Assembly (NCBI GenBank): GCA_021844945.1
Contig: JAKBSJ010000001.1
Location: 248,001-312,000 of the forward strand
From: Thermoplasmata archaeon
Lineage (GTDB): Archaea > Thermoplasmatota > Thermoplasmata > Lutacidiplasmatales > UBA184
Length of the DNA: 64,000 nucleotides
Direction: 5' to 3'
Notes under the pieces: generated by a model
What the model saw: only the letters and a program-made list of their open reading frames with translations
Databases searched by the model: none
What the model was told of the DNA's origin: nothing
Translations under genes and position numbers: made by a program
In this document: in pieces, positions 9,139-18,096 of the stretch
How the letters are laid out: every line of letters starts with the position of its first letter
How positions within the stretch are numbered: the stretch's first letter is position 1

Positions 9139-11274
9139 GTGGTCTACGAAGAGGTCCTGATCCCGCTTGCCATCGGGATGGTCGTTGCGACCGCCTTCCT
9201 GGTCCGCATGTGTGCGCAGGCTCGCACGACGCCCCGGGCGGCCGGCGCAGTGTTCCTGGTCGTGATGATGGGTGCGATGCTGCTCGGTGCCCTCGTCTAT
9301 TTCGTCCATCCCGGGGCGTCGGCGCTCATCGAGGCGCTTTGGGTCACAAGCATTGTGATGTCGCTCGGGGTCGTTCCCGTCTTCATCACCTTTGTTCGGG
9401 ACGCTCAACGGCAGGCCGACTCGCCCGAGGAGTACGCGGCACGGCCCTTCCGGCCCACGCTCGGTTTCGCACTCCTCGTCATCGCTCTCATCCTGGCGAC
9501 CGAATTTCTGATGGGGATGGTGTTCGATATCGCTTCCGGCACATCGCTCGCGATGCTCGACGCGGGACCGTACGGGGCGGTCAGCCTCATCGCGAACGTC
9601 GTTCAGTCTCCGTGGTTCATTTTCACGATGGCCGGTGAAATGGCGCTGACCGGCGCTCTCCTACGGCACGAGTTGCCGCGGCCGCTGTTGGCCCTGCTAG
9701 GAGTGCAGACGGCGATCATGGTCCTCACCCCCACGGCGCTGAGCGACGCGGCCTGGCGGGCCCTCGCGATCTACGGCGCTTCGGTCCTGATGATCGGGAT
9801 CTTCGTTCTCGGTATGGAATACGTTTACCGGAACCGGGAGATTCCCGCGTCCATCGCCGGATACCTCCTCCGGCTCTTCGCGGTTTACGGCCTGATGATG
9901 GTCGGCCTGTTCCTATGGCTCGGTTACGGTCTCTCCGAGGTCTACGTCCTGAGCATCCTTGTAGAGATGGTTCTCTACTTCGGCCTGATCCTCCGATCGC
10001 ACGCTCTGGCGAGCGACGACCGGGTCTCCTGGCAGCTGCACCCGAACTGGGCTTTCGCGCTCCTCGCCACGATCTTCGTTGCCGAGATCTTCATGGGGGC
10101 CCTCCTTGACCAACAGATCGGCCTCCAGTACTACGGCACGAACTGGTTTGCGAGCCTCGGCATGCTCGGTCTGGTCGGGTCCCCCGCCTCCATCGCCTAT
10201 GCTGCGTTCTACAACGGATTCTTCTTCCTCGCCGCCGTGACGGCGTCGACCTGGTTCCTCTTGATGATGGGGGTCGAGATGGGCGCCCTAGTTGTCTTCA
10301 AGCTCCAGGAAACTCGCAGCCGCGAGACGCGAGTGCGCCTCGGGCTGATGATCGGGAGCTACGCCGCCTTCATCGTGTTCTTCCCCAGCATCTACTACTC
10401 GCTCGTCTTCCCCGGAGCGCCGGCGCGGGACGCGATGCCCCTGCTCGGCTGGAGCATGGGAATCGGCACCGAGGCGCTCGCCCCCGCGGTCTTCGGAGTG
10501 GTCATCGCGACGTACCTCCTCACCGCCGTGCTCTCGATGGCGTTCGGCCGACGCTGGTTGTGCTCGGTGTTCTGCAGCGCGCCTCTGATGTTCCAAGGGA
10601 CTACGATCGACGCGATGAAGTCGTTCAACCGCTCGAGCGGCCTCGCTCACCGATTCCTGGGGAGCCGGTTCTCTACGGCGTATTCGTTCACGATGGGAGC
10701 GACGATGGCCGCGCTCGCCGGGACGTCGGTGCTCTCCTATCTGGACGCTACCGGTCGGCTGAGCGTCCGCGTGTTGGGTCTCGATCCAACCGTGTTCTTC
10801 TTCACGCTCTCCTTCGGCGTGCTCTGGTACGTGATGTTCGTCACGATCCCATACGCGGGTACCTACAACTGCGTCACGATGGGTTGGTGTTACACCGGCG
10901 TCATCGCCCAGGCATTCCAGAGGATCGGCGCGTTCAAGCTGAAGGTCTACGACCGGCAGGTGTGCCGGTCGTGCACGACGCTCGATTGCGCGAAAGCATG
11001 CCCGGTCGGCCTCGTCGACATGCCCGGTCACTTCCGCACGAAGGGCGAGTTCCGAAGTACCAAGTGCTGCGGCGTCGGCGACTGCGTGGAGACCTGCCCC
11101 TACGGGAACCTCTACATTCACGACATTCGCCACGTCCTCGGGCGCGCCTTCGGCGTCGAGGTCGCGCGAAAGCGCCCATCTCGCCTCCCCATGGTGCACG
11201 GGATCCCGGTGGCCACGCACGGAACTCCTCCGCACCCCGCTGGCCCACCCGCCCAGGCCGAGGTACAACCGTAG
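9139..11274 (+). CDS. Membrane-bound polyferredoxin (NapH/CcoG-like C-terminus)
   Basis: A 711-residue protein. Residues 1 to about 440 form roughly ten transmembrane helices of unrecognised type. Residues 450-600 resemble NapH/NosR/CcoG-like polyferredoxins, with GRRWLCSVFCSAPLMF carrying a CxxxC element. Two ferredoxin-type clusters follow at about 612-660: CRSCTTLDCAKACP and CCGVGDCVETCPYG, for two [4Fe-4S] centres. It likely passes electrons across or along the membrane. It starts with a leaderless-looking GTG. The long N-terminal membrane part is much larger than in NapH, and with the two upstream membrane genes it points to a dedicated but unidentified respiratory complex. Confidence 0.78.
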   Translation: MVYEEVLIPLAIGMVVATAFLVRMCAQARTTPRAAGAVFLVVMMGAMLLGALVYFVHPGASALIEALWVTSIVMSLGVVPVFITFVRDAQRQADSPEEYAARPFRPTLGFALLVIALILATEFLMGMVFDIASGTSLAMLDAGPYGAVSLIANVVQSPWFIFTMAGEMALTGALLRHELPRPLLALLGVQTAIMVLTPTALSDAAWRALAIYGASVLMIGIFVLGMEYVYRNREIPASIAGYLLRLFAVYGLMMVGLFLWLGYGLSEVYVLSILVEMVLYFGLILRSHALASDDRVSWQLHPNWAFALLATIFVAEIFMGALLDQQIGLQYYGTNWFASLGMLGLVGSPASIAYAAFYNGFFFLAAVTASTWFLLMMGVEMGALVVFKLQETRSRETRVRLGLMIGSYAAFIVFFPSIYYSLVFPGAPARDAMPLLGWSMGIGTEALAPAVFGVVIATYLLTAVLSMAFGRRWLCSVFCSAPLMFQGTTIDAMKSFNRSSGLAHRFLGSRFSTAYSFTMGATMAALAGTSVLSYLDATGRLSVRVLGLDPTVFFFTLSFGVLWYVMFVTIPYAGTYNCVTMGWCYTGVIAQAFQRIGAFKLKVYDRQVCRSCTTLDCAKACPVGLVDMPGHFRTKGEFRSTKCCGVGDCVETCPYGNLYIHDIRHVLGRAFGVEVARKRPSRLPMVHGIPVATHGTPPHPAGPPAQAEVQP

Positions 11275-11287
11275 CCGGGCGCCGGTC

Positions 11288-12754
11288 CTACCCGGTCTCG
11301 GGGGACGGGGCGGCCGCCTCGAACGGAACGGATTCCCTCGGGCCCCGGGATACGGTGAGTCGTATCAGGACGAGCGAGGCCACGAGCAGTCCCGCGGAGA
11401 TCAGGAACGCGAGGCTCTGTCCGGACAGGTACGCGCTCGCAACGGAGGCGGGGAGATGGCCCTTGAACGTGCCCAGGAACAGCTCGTAGGCGATCGCTGC
11501 CGGGACCGCGGCCGTCACCGCGATAAGGCTCACCGCAAAACTCAGCACCGCGCCGGTGTTCCGCAGCGTGTTCAGGACCCCCGAAGCGATGCCGTACCGG
11601 CCCCGCGGTGCATCGGACATGACCATGCTCGTGTTCGCGGGGAAGAACATCCCACCCCCGATCCCGAAGACCGCCTCGATCACCCCGAGGACGTAGATGG
11701 GGGTGGTCGTGGCGAGTTGGCTGAACGCCACGAGCGCGACGATCTGTAGGGCCAACCCTATCGTGGCGACGCGTCGGGCGCCGAACCGATCGGTCAGCCG
11801 CCCGCCGAACGGACCGACGAGCGCCACGGCCGCGGCGTACGGGATGATCAAGTACGATGCCGTGAGGACCGAGAGGCCGTAGATCCCTTCGAGGTAGAAC
11901 ACCAACAAGAAGTTCACGCTGAAGATCGCGATCGACTGCAACATCGCCCCGACGATCCCGAAGGTAAACGTTCTCATCCGAAAGAACCCGAAGTCGACGA
12001 TCGGCTGCTGGCTCACGCGGGTCTCCCAGAACACGAACGCCGCGAAGAGCGGAAGGACCAGGACGAACGCGACGAGCGTCGAAGCGTTCGTCCAGCCGTA
12101 GAGAAGTCCCCAGGTAACGCCAATGAGCAGCGAGGTCACCGCGCCGGTGAAGAGGGCCGCGGCGGGAAGATCAAACGACTCCCCTTGGGCGGTCGGGCTC
12201 TTCGACTCGCGGAGCACCCGGTAGGCCCAGACGGTGCCGATGATGCCGATCGGGACGTTGATCCAGAAGATCACCCTCCACGTCGTGAACGCCACGATCA
12301 GACCGCCCAGAATGATTCCGATGACGGAACCGACGCCCCAGATGATCGCGGTGGAGCCGAATGCGATCCCGCGTTCGTTCGATGGGAACGCTTCCGCGAG
12401 GATTGCGAGGGAGTTGGCGGTCAGCATTGCCGCACCGACGCCCTGAATCACGCGGAATGCGATCAGAAAGTTCGCGTCGGGAGAGAAACCGCAAAGAGCG
12501 GAGCCGACCGTGAAAGCGACGAACCCGAGGTTGTACATCCGTTTGCGGCCGTAGATGTCCGATATCCGGCCCAGGCTGAGGACAAGGGCGGTCATCGCGA
12601 GCAGGTAGGCGATGATGACCCAGATGATCGCGATGTAGCTCGCGCTCAAGTCGCGCGCGATCGGGAGGAGCGCAAGAAGGACGATGGTCCCGTCGATCCC
12701 TGCCATCATGGAGCCGATGGAGGTGACGCTGAACGCCTTCCACTTGTACTCCAT
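11288..12754 (-). CDS. MFS transporter, 14-TM drug:H+ antiporter (DHA2/EmrB-QacA type)
   Basis: A 488-residue major facilitator with about 14 transmembrane helices. Motif A is GRISDIYGRKRMY between helices 2 and 3, helix 1 carries GIDGTIVLLALLPIA typical of EmrB/QacA exporters, and the motif C-like antiporter element is GSVIGIILGG in helix 5. It likely exports an organic solute or toxin against protons; the substrate cannot be predicted. ATG at 12754 is preferred, with a GTG one codon earlier possible. It is convergent with the polyferredoxin gene and looks monocistronic. Confidence 0.88.
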   Translation of the reverse strand: MEYKWKAFSVTSIGSMMAGIDGTIVLLALLPIARDLSASYIAIIWVIIAYLLAMTALVLSLGRISDIYGRKRMYNLGFVAFTVGSALCGFSPDANFLIAFRVIQGVGAAMLTANSLAILAEAFPSNERGIAFGSTAIIWGVGSVIGIILGGLIVAFTTWRVIFWINVPIGIIGTVWAYRVLRESKSPTAQGESFDLPAAALFTGAVTSLLIGVTWGLLYGWTNASTLVAFVLVLPLFAAFVFWETRVSQQPIVDFGFFRMRTFTFGIVGAMLQSIAIFSVNFLLVFYLEGIYGLSVLTASYLIIPYAAAVALVGPFGGRLTDRFGARRVATIGLALQIVALVAFSQLATTTPIYVLGVIEAVFGIGGGMFFPANTSMVMSDAPRGRYGIASGVLNTLRNTGAVLSFAVSLIAVTAAVPAAIAYELFLGTFKGHLPASVASAYLSGQSLAFLISAGLLVASLVLIRLTVSRGPRESVPFEAAAPSPETG

Positions 12755-12911
12755 CACGCGCTCCGTTTCGATGGTCTACCCTTCGTTCGATTCCCCGGCC
12801 GTCGGACTCTCTCACTCACCCCGTACCGGGGGGACCCGGTCGCCTATCCGGAGGACTAGACGAAGAGACTCCGCCCGGTCCGGGTCCTCCCGCACGGACG
12901 GGGCGCAGGGC

Positions 12912-13088
12912 CTACGGGATGATCTCTACCTTCGCCGCCGGAGCCTTGAAACCTGCCGTGCGATGCGAACCGTCGCAGTTGGGCTTATGTTGGCTGTGAC
13001 CGCAGCGGCATAGCGCCGCTACGACCTTTCCGTCCACAAAGACCAGGTTCGGGCCGTTCTCGCTCGACTGTACCTCGACGTGGCTCAT
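12912..13088 (-). CDS. CDGSH iron-sulfur domain protein
   Basis: A 58-residue protein containing the complete CDGSH signature CRCGHSQHKPNCDGSH (residues 27-42). This binds a [2Fe-2S] cluster with three Cys and one His. Single-domain archaeal members are small soluble redox proteins of uncertain partner. ATG at 13088 gives the natural start; the frame runs further upstream without family similarity. A TATA-like element lies 27 nt before the ATG, so the message is probably leaderless. Confidence 0.88.
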   Translation of the reverse strand: MSHVEVQSSENGPNLVFVDGKVVAALCRCGHSQHKPNCDGSHRTAGFKAPAAKVEIIP

Positions 13089-13110
13089 GTCCGGAGACCG
13101 ACATCGGCAA

Positions 13111-13120
13111 AGATAAAGGA
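13111..13120 (-). promoter_or_regulatory. TATA-like box of the CDGSH gene
   Basis: On the minus strand the sequence reads TCCTTTATCT, centred 27 nt before the ATG at 13088. Spacing and A/T content in a very GC-rich background fit an archaeal leaderless promoter. Confidence 0.55.
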
Positions 13121-13374
13121 GCGCTGACCCCCAGGGAACCGACCTACGCAAAGCGGGTCCAGGGCCTACGGACCTTCGTGCAAGGATCGGGAGAGGCTCC
13201 GGTCCGCGACCTACGGCCGCACATTGCCCCGCCTCCCCACGGGAACGCGAGCCGATTCCCGCTTCACGTCGCCGGGCGCGCGGTGGGTCCAGACCCCTAA
13301 AGCGCCTACCGACATTATCTATCTGCGATGCTCCCACTGCTCGCGCCGTCAACGTTCGGCGATACGTGGGTCAC

Positions 13375-14298
13375 ATGAGCCGCCATCGGACGTTCCGCGT
13401 CGGGCTCGTTCAAATGTCTTCGGGCCCCGACCCGGACGAGAACCTGGAGCGCGCGGTCGCCCATGTCCGCACTGCCCGAGAGCTCGGAGCCGATGTCGTA
13501 GCCCTACCAGAACTCTTCCGGTCGCAGTACTTCGCCCAGCGGGAAGACCACGCCATGTTCGACCTGGCGGAGCCGATCCCCGGGCCGACGGTGGATCGGA
13601 TGGCGGCCCTCGCGAAGGAGCTGAAAGTAGCGATCCTAGTCCCCATCTTCGAACGACGGGCGGCGGGGGTGTATCACAATACGGTTGCCATCACCGACCG
13701 AGACGGCGGCATCGCAGGCACGTATCGGAAGATGCACATCCCGGACGATCCGCTCTACTTTGAGAAGTTCTATTTCGCCCCGGGCGACCTCGGATTCCGC
13801 AGCTTCCCGCTTCACGCCGGACGCGTCGGAGTGTTGATCTGCTGGGATCAGTGGTACCCGGAGGCGGCCCGACTTACCGCGCTCTCTGGCGCCGAGGTAC
13901 TGATCTATCCGACGGCCATCGGCTGGCATCCCGGGGAGAAGGAAGACTTCGGCGAAGCGCAGTTCGATGCGTGGCGAACTATCCAGCGCGCGCATGCGAT
14001 CGCGAACGGTGTCTACGTGGCGGTGCCGAACCGGGTGGGCCTCGAACACGGCGACGTACGGGGCGACCGCGTCGAGGGCCCCGGCATCGAGTTCTGGGGG
14101 GGATCGTTCGTGGCCGACCCGTTCGGACGTATCATCGCCGAAGCCCGGCGTGACCGAGAGGAGGTGCTCGTCGCCGAGATCGATCCCGCGATGATCGAGC
14201 GAACTCGCCAGCACTGGCCGTTCCTGCGCGATCGCCGACTCGACGCCTACTCTCCCTTGACGCAGCGCTACATCGACTCCTCGAGCCCGTCCGGATGA
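13375..14298 (+). CDS. aguB: N-carbamoylputrescine amidase
   Basis: A 307-residue nitrilase-superfamily enzyme that hydrolyses N-carbamoylputrescine to putrescine, CO2 and ammonia. The catalytic triad is visible: Glu in VVALPELFRSQYF, Lys in YRKMHIPDDP, and Cys in LICWDQWYPEAA. The sequence AIGWHPGEKEDFG is typical of the AguB branch. ATG at 13375 is preferred over an in-frame GTG nine bases upstream. The stop overlaps the agmatine deiminase start (ATGA), so the two enzymes are coupled and catalyse consecutive steps from agmatine. Confidence 0.92.
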   Translation: MSRHRTFRVGLVQMSSGPDPDENLERAVAHVRTARELGADVVALPELFRSQYFAQREDHAMFDLAEPIPGPTVDRMAALAKELKVAILVPIFERRAAGVYHNTVAITDRDGGIAGTYRKMHIPDDPLYFEKFYFAPGDLGFRSFPLHAGRVGVLICWDQWYPEAARLTALSGAEVLIYPTAIGWHPGEKEDFGEAQFDAWRTIQRAHAIANGVYVAVPNRVGLEHGDVRGDRVEGPGIEFWGGSFVADPFGRIIAEARRDREEVLVAEIDPAMIERTRQHWPFLRDRRLDAYSPLTQRYIDSSSPSG

Positions 14299-15380
14299 GC
14301 GGGCCCTCCGATCGGCGAACGCCGGCCGGCAACGGCTTCCGCATGCCCGCCGAGTGGGAGCCACATGCGGCGACGTGGATCGCCTGGCCCCACGAGGCAA
14401 GCGACTGGCCGGGAAAGTTTCCGGCGATCCGATGGGTCTATGCCGAAATCGTTCGGGTTCTGACGGCCAGCGAGCACGTCGAGATCGTCGTACCGGACGC
14501 GGTGTACGAACGTTCGGTCCTCCGTGTCCTCCGCAGTGTGGGAGTCGACCCCGGGCGGATCCGGTTCCATCGTTGGCCGACCGATCGCAGCTGGGTCCGA
14601 GACTCCGGCCCCACGTTCGTGCGCCGAACGCGAAGTAGCACGACCGACGGCGCAGTGGGACTGGTTCAGTGGAAGTTCAACGGATGGGCGAAGTACGACA
14701 ACTTCCGGCTCGACCGCGCGCTGCCCTTGCGGATCGCGCGCGCCACGCACCTTCCGGTGTGGAAGGCACGAGCGTCGGATCGCTGGGTCGTGATGGAGGG
14801 GGGCGCGTTCGACGTCGACGGCCGGGGCCTCTTGATCACGACGGAGGAGTGCCTCCTTAGCGAAGTCCAGGCCCGCAACCCCGGGCTCGATCGCGCAGAT
14901 CTGGAGAGGGTCTTTTGGAATTACCTCGGAGCCACGACGGTGATCTGGCTCCATCGGGGGATCAAGGGCGACGACACCCACGGACACGTGGACGACATTG
15001 CTCGATTCGTAGCTCCGAGAACGCTCGTGGCCGTTCAGCCCGGGGACGCCTCGCATCCGGACGGGAATGCGCTACGGGAGAACTTCGAGCGTTTGCAAGC
15101 GTTCCGGACTCCGAACGGGGATGCTCTGAAGGTGTACCCGCTGCCGGCGCCCGACCCCGTGGTCTTCCGAAACCAACACCTGCCGGCGAGCTATGCGAAC
15201 TTCTACATCGCGAACCGATCCGTGCTCGTACCGACGTTCGACGACCCTCACGATCGCGAGGCGCTCGAGGTGCTGTCTCGGGTGTTCCCGGGGCGCGAAG
15301 TCGTCGGTATCCACGCTCGGGATCTAGTCTGGGGCCTGGGAACGGTCCACTGTCTCACCCAGCCGCAGCCGGCTCCGTGA
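14295..15380 (+). CDS. aguA: Agmatine deiminase
   Basis: A 361-residue guanidino-group-modifying enzyme that converts agmatine to N-carbamoylputrescine and ammonia. Family marks are MPAEWEPHAATWIAWPH near the N-terminus, SWVRDSGPTFV, MEGGAFDVDG, KGDDTHGHVDDIARF, and the C-terminal nucleophile Cys in GLGTVHCLTQ. It overlaps aguB by four bases, in reverse of the reaction order. Together they form putrescine without ornithine decarboxylase. An arginine decarboxylase to supply agmatine is not in the window. Confidence 0.93.
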   Translation: MSGPSDRRTPAGNGFRMPAEWEPHAATWIAWPHEASDWPGKFPAIRWVYAEIVRVLTASEHVEIVVPDAVYERSVLRVLRSVGVDPGRIRFHRWPTDRSWVRDSGPTFVRRTRSSTTDGAVGLVQWKFNGWAKYDNFRLDRALPLRIARATHLPVWKARASDRWVVMEGGAFDVDGRGLLITTEECLLSEVQARNPGLDRADLERVFWNYLGATTVIWLHRGIKGDDTHGHVDDIARFVAPRTLVAVQPGDASHPDGNALRENFERLQAFRTPNGDALKVYPLPAPDPVVFRNQHLPASYANFYIANRSVLVPTFDDPHDREALEVLSRVFPGREVVGIHARDLVWGLGTVHCLTQPQPAP

Positions 15381-15493
15381 ATCCGCGCCTACAGCGCCGG
15401 GAGATGCTCGCATAAGCAGTAAACTCATACGACATCGAGAGTAACGGGTCCCGCCACCGCCATTTTCATGGTCGGCGGCACGAGTGAGGAGAG

Positions 15494-17383
15494 TTGACTA
15501 CCGGCGGTTCGACTCCATCCACCCCCGCCCATGCCCCGATTCCCGGCCTGTTAGAGCGCTTCGAGGCGTTCGGCGGCTCCTTTAAGAAGTCGCTCACGAA
15601 CCTGCGAACGCTCTACCGGTGGGCCCTCATCGGGATCACCGTCGGGGTCATCGCGGGGGTCGTCGCGATCGCGTTCTTCGTCGCGCTGCAAGAAGCGTCG
15701 GACCTCTTCCTCGGGACAAGCCTTGGAATCAATTTACCCGTCAATGGGGTCCCACCTCCCACGACCCCCTTCGATTGGACGACCAATCCGTCGACCTTCT
15801 GGATACTCCCCGGGATGATGGTCGCGGGCGGCCTGGGCGTCGGCGGTCTCATCACCTGGGTGGCGCCGGAAACGGAGGGCCACGGCACGGACCAAGCCAT
15901 CCGGTCGTTCCACCGAGGGCGGGGGACCGTGCGCGCGCGAGTCCCGCCGGTGAAGTTCCTTGCCTCGGTCCTTACGCTCGGCACCGGAGGCAGTGGGGGT
16001 CGAGAGGGCCCCACCGCTCAGATCGGCTCCGGTATCGGCAGCATCGTCGGCGGACCGCTCGGGCTGTCCACGAAAGAGCGTCGCATTGCGATCATGGTGG
16101 GAGTCGGCGCGGGGATCGGTGCGATATTCAAGGCGCCTTTCGGCGCGGCCCTCCTCGCCAGCGAGATCCTCTACATCTCGGACTTCGAGCCCGACGTGAT
16201 CATGCCGGCGATCCTCGCGTCGGTCATCTCCTACTCCATCTTCGGGATCTATGACGGCTTCGGCTCGGAGTTCGTGACGCCCGCCGGTCTCGGTTTCACT
16301 CCGGAGCAGCTTCCCGTCTATGCCCTTCTCGGGGGGATATGCGCCGGCTTCGGAGTCCTGTATGTCGTCTGGTTCTACGGATCGCGTAGATGGTTCGCGC
16401 GATCCCGGATCCCACGCTACGCGCGACCCGCGTTCGGCGTCGCAATCGTGGGGGTGATCTTCGCGGCCGCCTACTACCTTCTCCCGCAGGAGAACCACCT
16501 CCTCGCGATCGGTTCGATCGGCATCGGCTACGGGTTCGTTCAGTGGCTGGTCTTCCAGAACAGTTTCACACCGATATTGCTCGCGATGATCGTCGCGTTA
16601 ATTATCCTCAAGATCGGCGCCACCTCGCTCACGGTGGGCTCCGGCGGAAGCGCCGGCTTATTCGGGGCGGGGGTGGTCACCGGAGCCCTGATCGGCTTCG
16701 CCGTGGCCGGCCTCATGACCGTCGCATTACCCGGCCTCGTGACCGGCGCGGACTTCGCGGCCTTCGCCGTGATTGGAATGATGGCGTTCTTCGGGAGCGT
16801 TTCCAAGGCACCGATCGCCGTGATCCTGATGGTGGTGGAGATGACCGGGTCCGAGGCGCTTCTCGTTCCCGCGATGGTCGCCATCTTCGTCGCGTACTTC
16901 CTCACCGGCCGCTATCACCTGTACCACGAGCAAGTTCCCAACCGCCTCGACTCGCCCAGTCACACGACCGAGTACTTCTCGGAGTACCTGAGGCACGTCC
17001 CGGTCTCGAACGTCGTAGCCAAGGACGTGGGCACGGTCAGTCTGGAGACCAACGTCGCGTCCGCCGCCGCGATGCTCCGGGATGCCCCGGTTCCCATCCT
17101 CGCGGTGATGCGAGGGATCGACCTGCTCGGGGAGGTCCGGATGGTCGACGTTCTAGAGATCCCCCCCTCGGAACAGAATCTGGTATCGGTTCGCGAGATT
17201 CTCCGGGAGAACCCTCCGCCGGTGCATCCCGACATGAGCGTGCTGGCGGCTCTCGGGGTCATGGACCAGGAGGAGACCGACGCCGTGCTGGTCTTCACTT
17301 CCGGTAAACCTCGAACGCTCAATGGGGTCCTGACCCGTGAGAGGATTGCGCAGTTCCAGAGCGGCTCCAGTCTTCAACGATAG
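15494..17383 (+). CDS. ClC-family chloride channel/transporter with CBS domains
   Basis: A 629-residue protein. A ClC membrane core occupies about residues 35-470, with the selectivity-filter segment GSGGREGPTAQIGSG (gating Glu in GREGP), the FKAPFGAALLASEI helix and GSGGSAGLFGAGV. A cytoplasmic CBS pair follows at about 500-620 (VSNVVAKDVGTVS ... VREILRENPPPVHPDMSVL). It moves chloride, probably by Cl-/H+ exchange; some ClC-CBS proteins sense adenine nucleotides. The TTG start at 15494 follows a GAGGAGAG ribosome site. The first 35 residues are Pro/Thr-rich. Confidence 0.92.
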   Translation: MTTGGSTPSTPAHAPIPGLLERFEAFGGSFKKSLTNLRTLYRWALIGITVGVIAGVVAIAFFVALQEASDLFLGTSLGINLPVNGVPPPTTPFDWTTNPSTFWILPGMMVAGGLGVGGLITWVAPETEGHGTDQAIRSFHRGRGTVRARVPPVKFLASVLTLGTGGSGGREGPTAQIGSGIGSIVGGPLGLSTKERRIAIMVGVGAGIGAIFKAPFGAALLASEILYISDFEPDVIMPAILASVISYSIFGIYDGFGSEFVTPAGLGFTPEQLPVYALLGGICAGFGVLYVVWFYGSRRWFARSRIPRYARPAFGVAIVGVIFAAAYYLLPQENHLLAIGSIGIGYGFVQWLVFQNSFTPILLAMIVALIILKIGATSLTVGSGGSAGLFGAGVVTGALIGFAVAGLMTVALPGLVTGADFAAFAVIGMMAFFGSVSKAPIAVILMVVEMTGSEALLVPAMVAIFVAYFLTGRYHLYHEQVPNRLDSPSHTTEYFSEYLRHVPVSNVVAKDVGTVSLETNVASAAAMLRDAPVPILAVMRGIDLLGEVRMVDVLEIPPSEQNLVSVREILRENPPPVHPDMSVLAALGVMDQEETDAVLVFTSGKPRTLNGVLTRERIAQFQSGSSLQR

Positions 17384-17442
17384 CACTCGGAACCCGCGCG
17401 CGGGGAGGTCACGGTGAAATACCGCGCGCGTCCAAGAGGCCC

Positions 17443-18054
17443 GTGGTCGTCCGTGTGTGCCCGAGCTGCGGCGCTCCGCTGAAACCGGGGGGTGCGTTCT
17501 GCGCGTACTGTGGCGCGCGGGCTCCCGCGATCGCCGGCTCGGGTGAAGCTCCCGGCCCTGCACCGGCGCCGGCAATCTCGGCGCAACCTACGTTGCCGTC
17601 GGGGACCGCGCCACCCCACCACCCGCGACGCGCTATCCTGGCGGTCGTGATCGTGGTGATCCTTCTGGTCGCGGGTGCCGGCGCCTATCTCTACTACGAG
17701 AACCGTCGGAACGTCGATGTCGGGGTCTTCCTCAGTTCCTCCCCGAGCGATACCTGTGGGCTGCAGAATTACACCGAGGTCTGGGACGGCTTCAACAACA
17801 CCCCCGGGGCCACCATCGACTGGGAGTTCGAATTCCTGAATGCCAACACGACCGGGCCGTGCACGCCAACGAACCTTACGACCAACACGACCGGGTTCAG
17901 CATATCCGATGTCACGTGGAACCAGACATCGGTCCCGGCGAGCCCGGCGCCGTTCGACTCGAACGATCCGGAGGATGGGATCGGAGAGGTCTCCTTCGCG
18001 CTCGCGACCCCTGGGTCGAGCTGGTCGGGGAACGTCTACCTGATCTTCAACTAG
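17443..18054 (+). CDS. Zinc-ribbon protein with one TM helix and an exported domain
   Basis: A 203-residue protein: N-terminal zinc ribbon CPSCGAPLKPGGAFCAYCG (about 6-24), Pro/Ala-rich linker, one transmembrane helix (about 64-82, ILAVVIVVILLVAGAGAYL), then an outward domain with several N-x-S/T sequons (NYT, NTT, NLT, NQT) and two Cys that could form a disulfide. Such zinc-ribbon-TM proteins are common in Thermoplasmata and usually have no assigned function. The GTG start at 17443 lies about 25 nt after an A/T-rich GAAATACC, consistent with a leaderless message. Function unknown. Confidence 0.65.
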   Translation: MVVRVCPSCGAPLKPGGAFCAYCGARAPAIAGSGEAPGPAPAPAISAQPTLPSGTAPPHHPRRAILAVVIVVILLVAGAGAYLYYENRRNVDVGVFLSSSPSDTCGLQNYTEVWDGFNNTPGATIDWEFEFLNANTTGPCTPTNLTTNTTGFSISDVTWNQTSVPASPAPFDSNDPEDGIGEVSFALATPGSSWSGNVYLIFN

Positions 18055-18096
18055 CGAGCGCCAGGTTCATCTCGGCAAGGCCCGTTCCCGTGAGGG

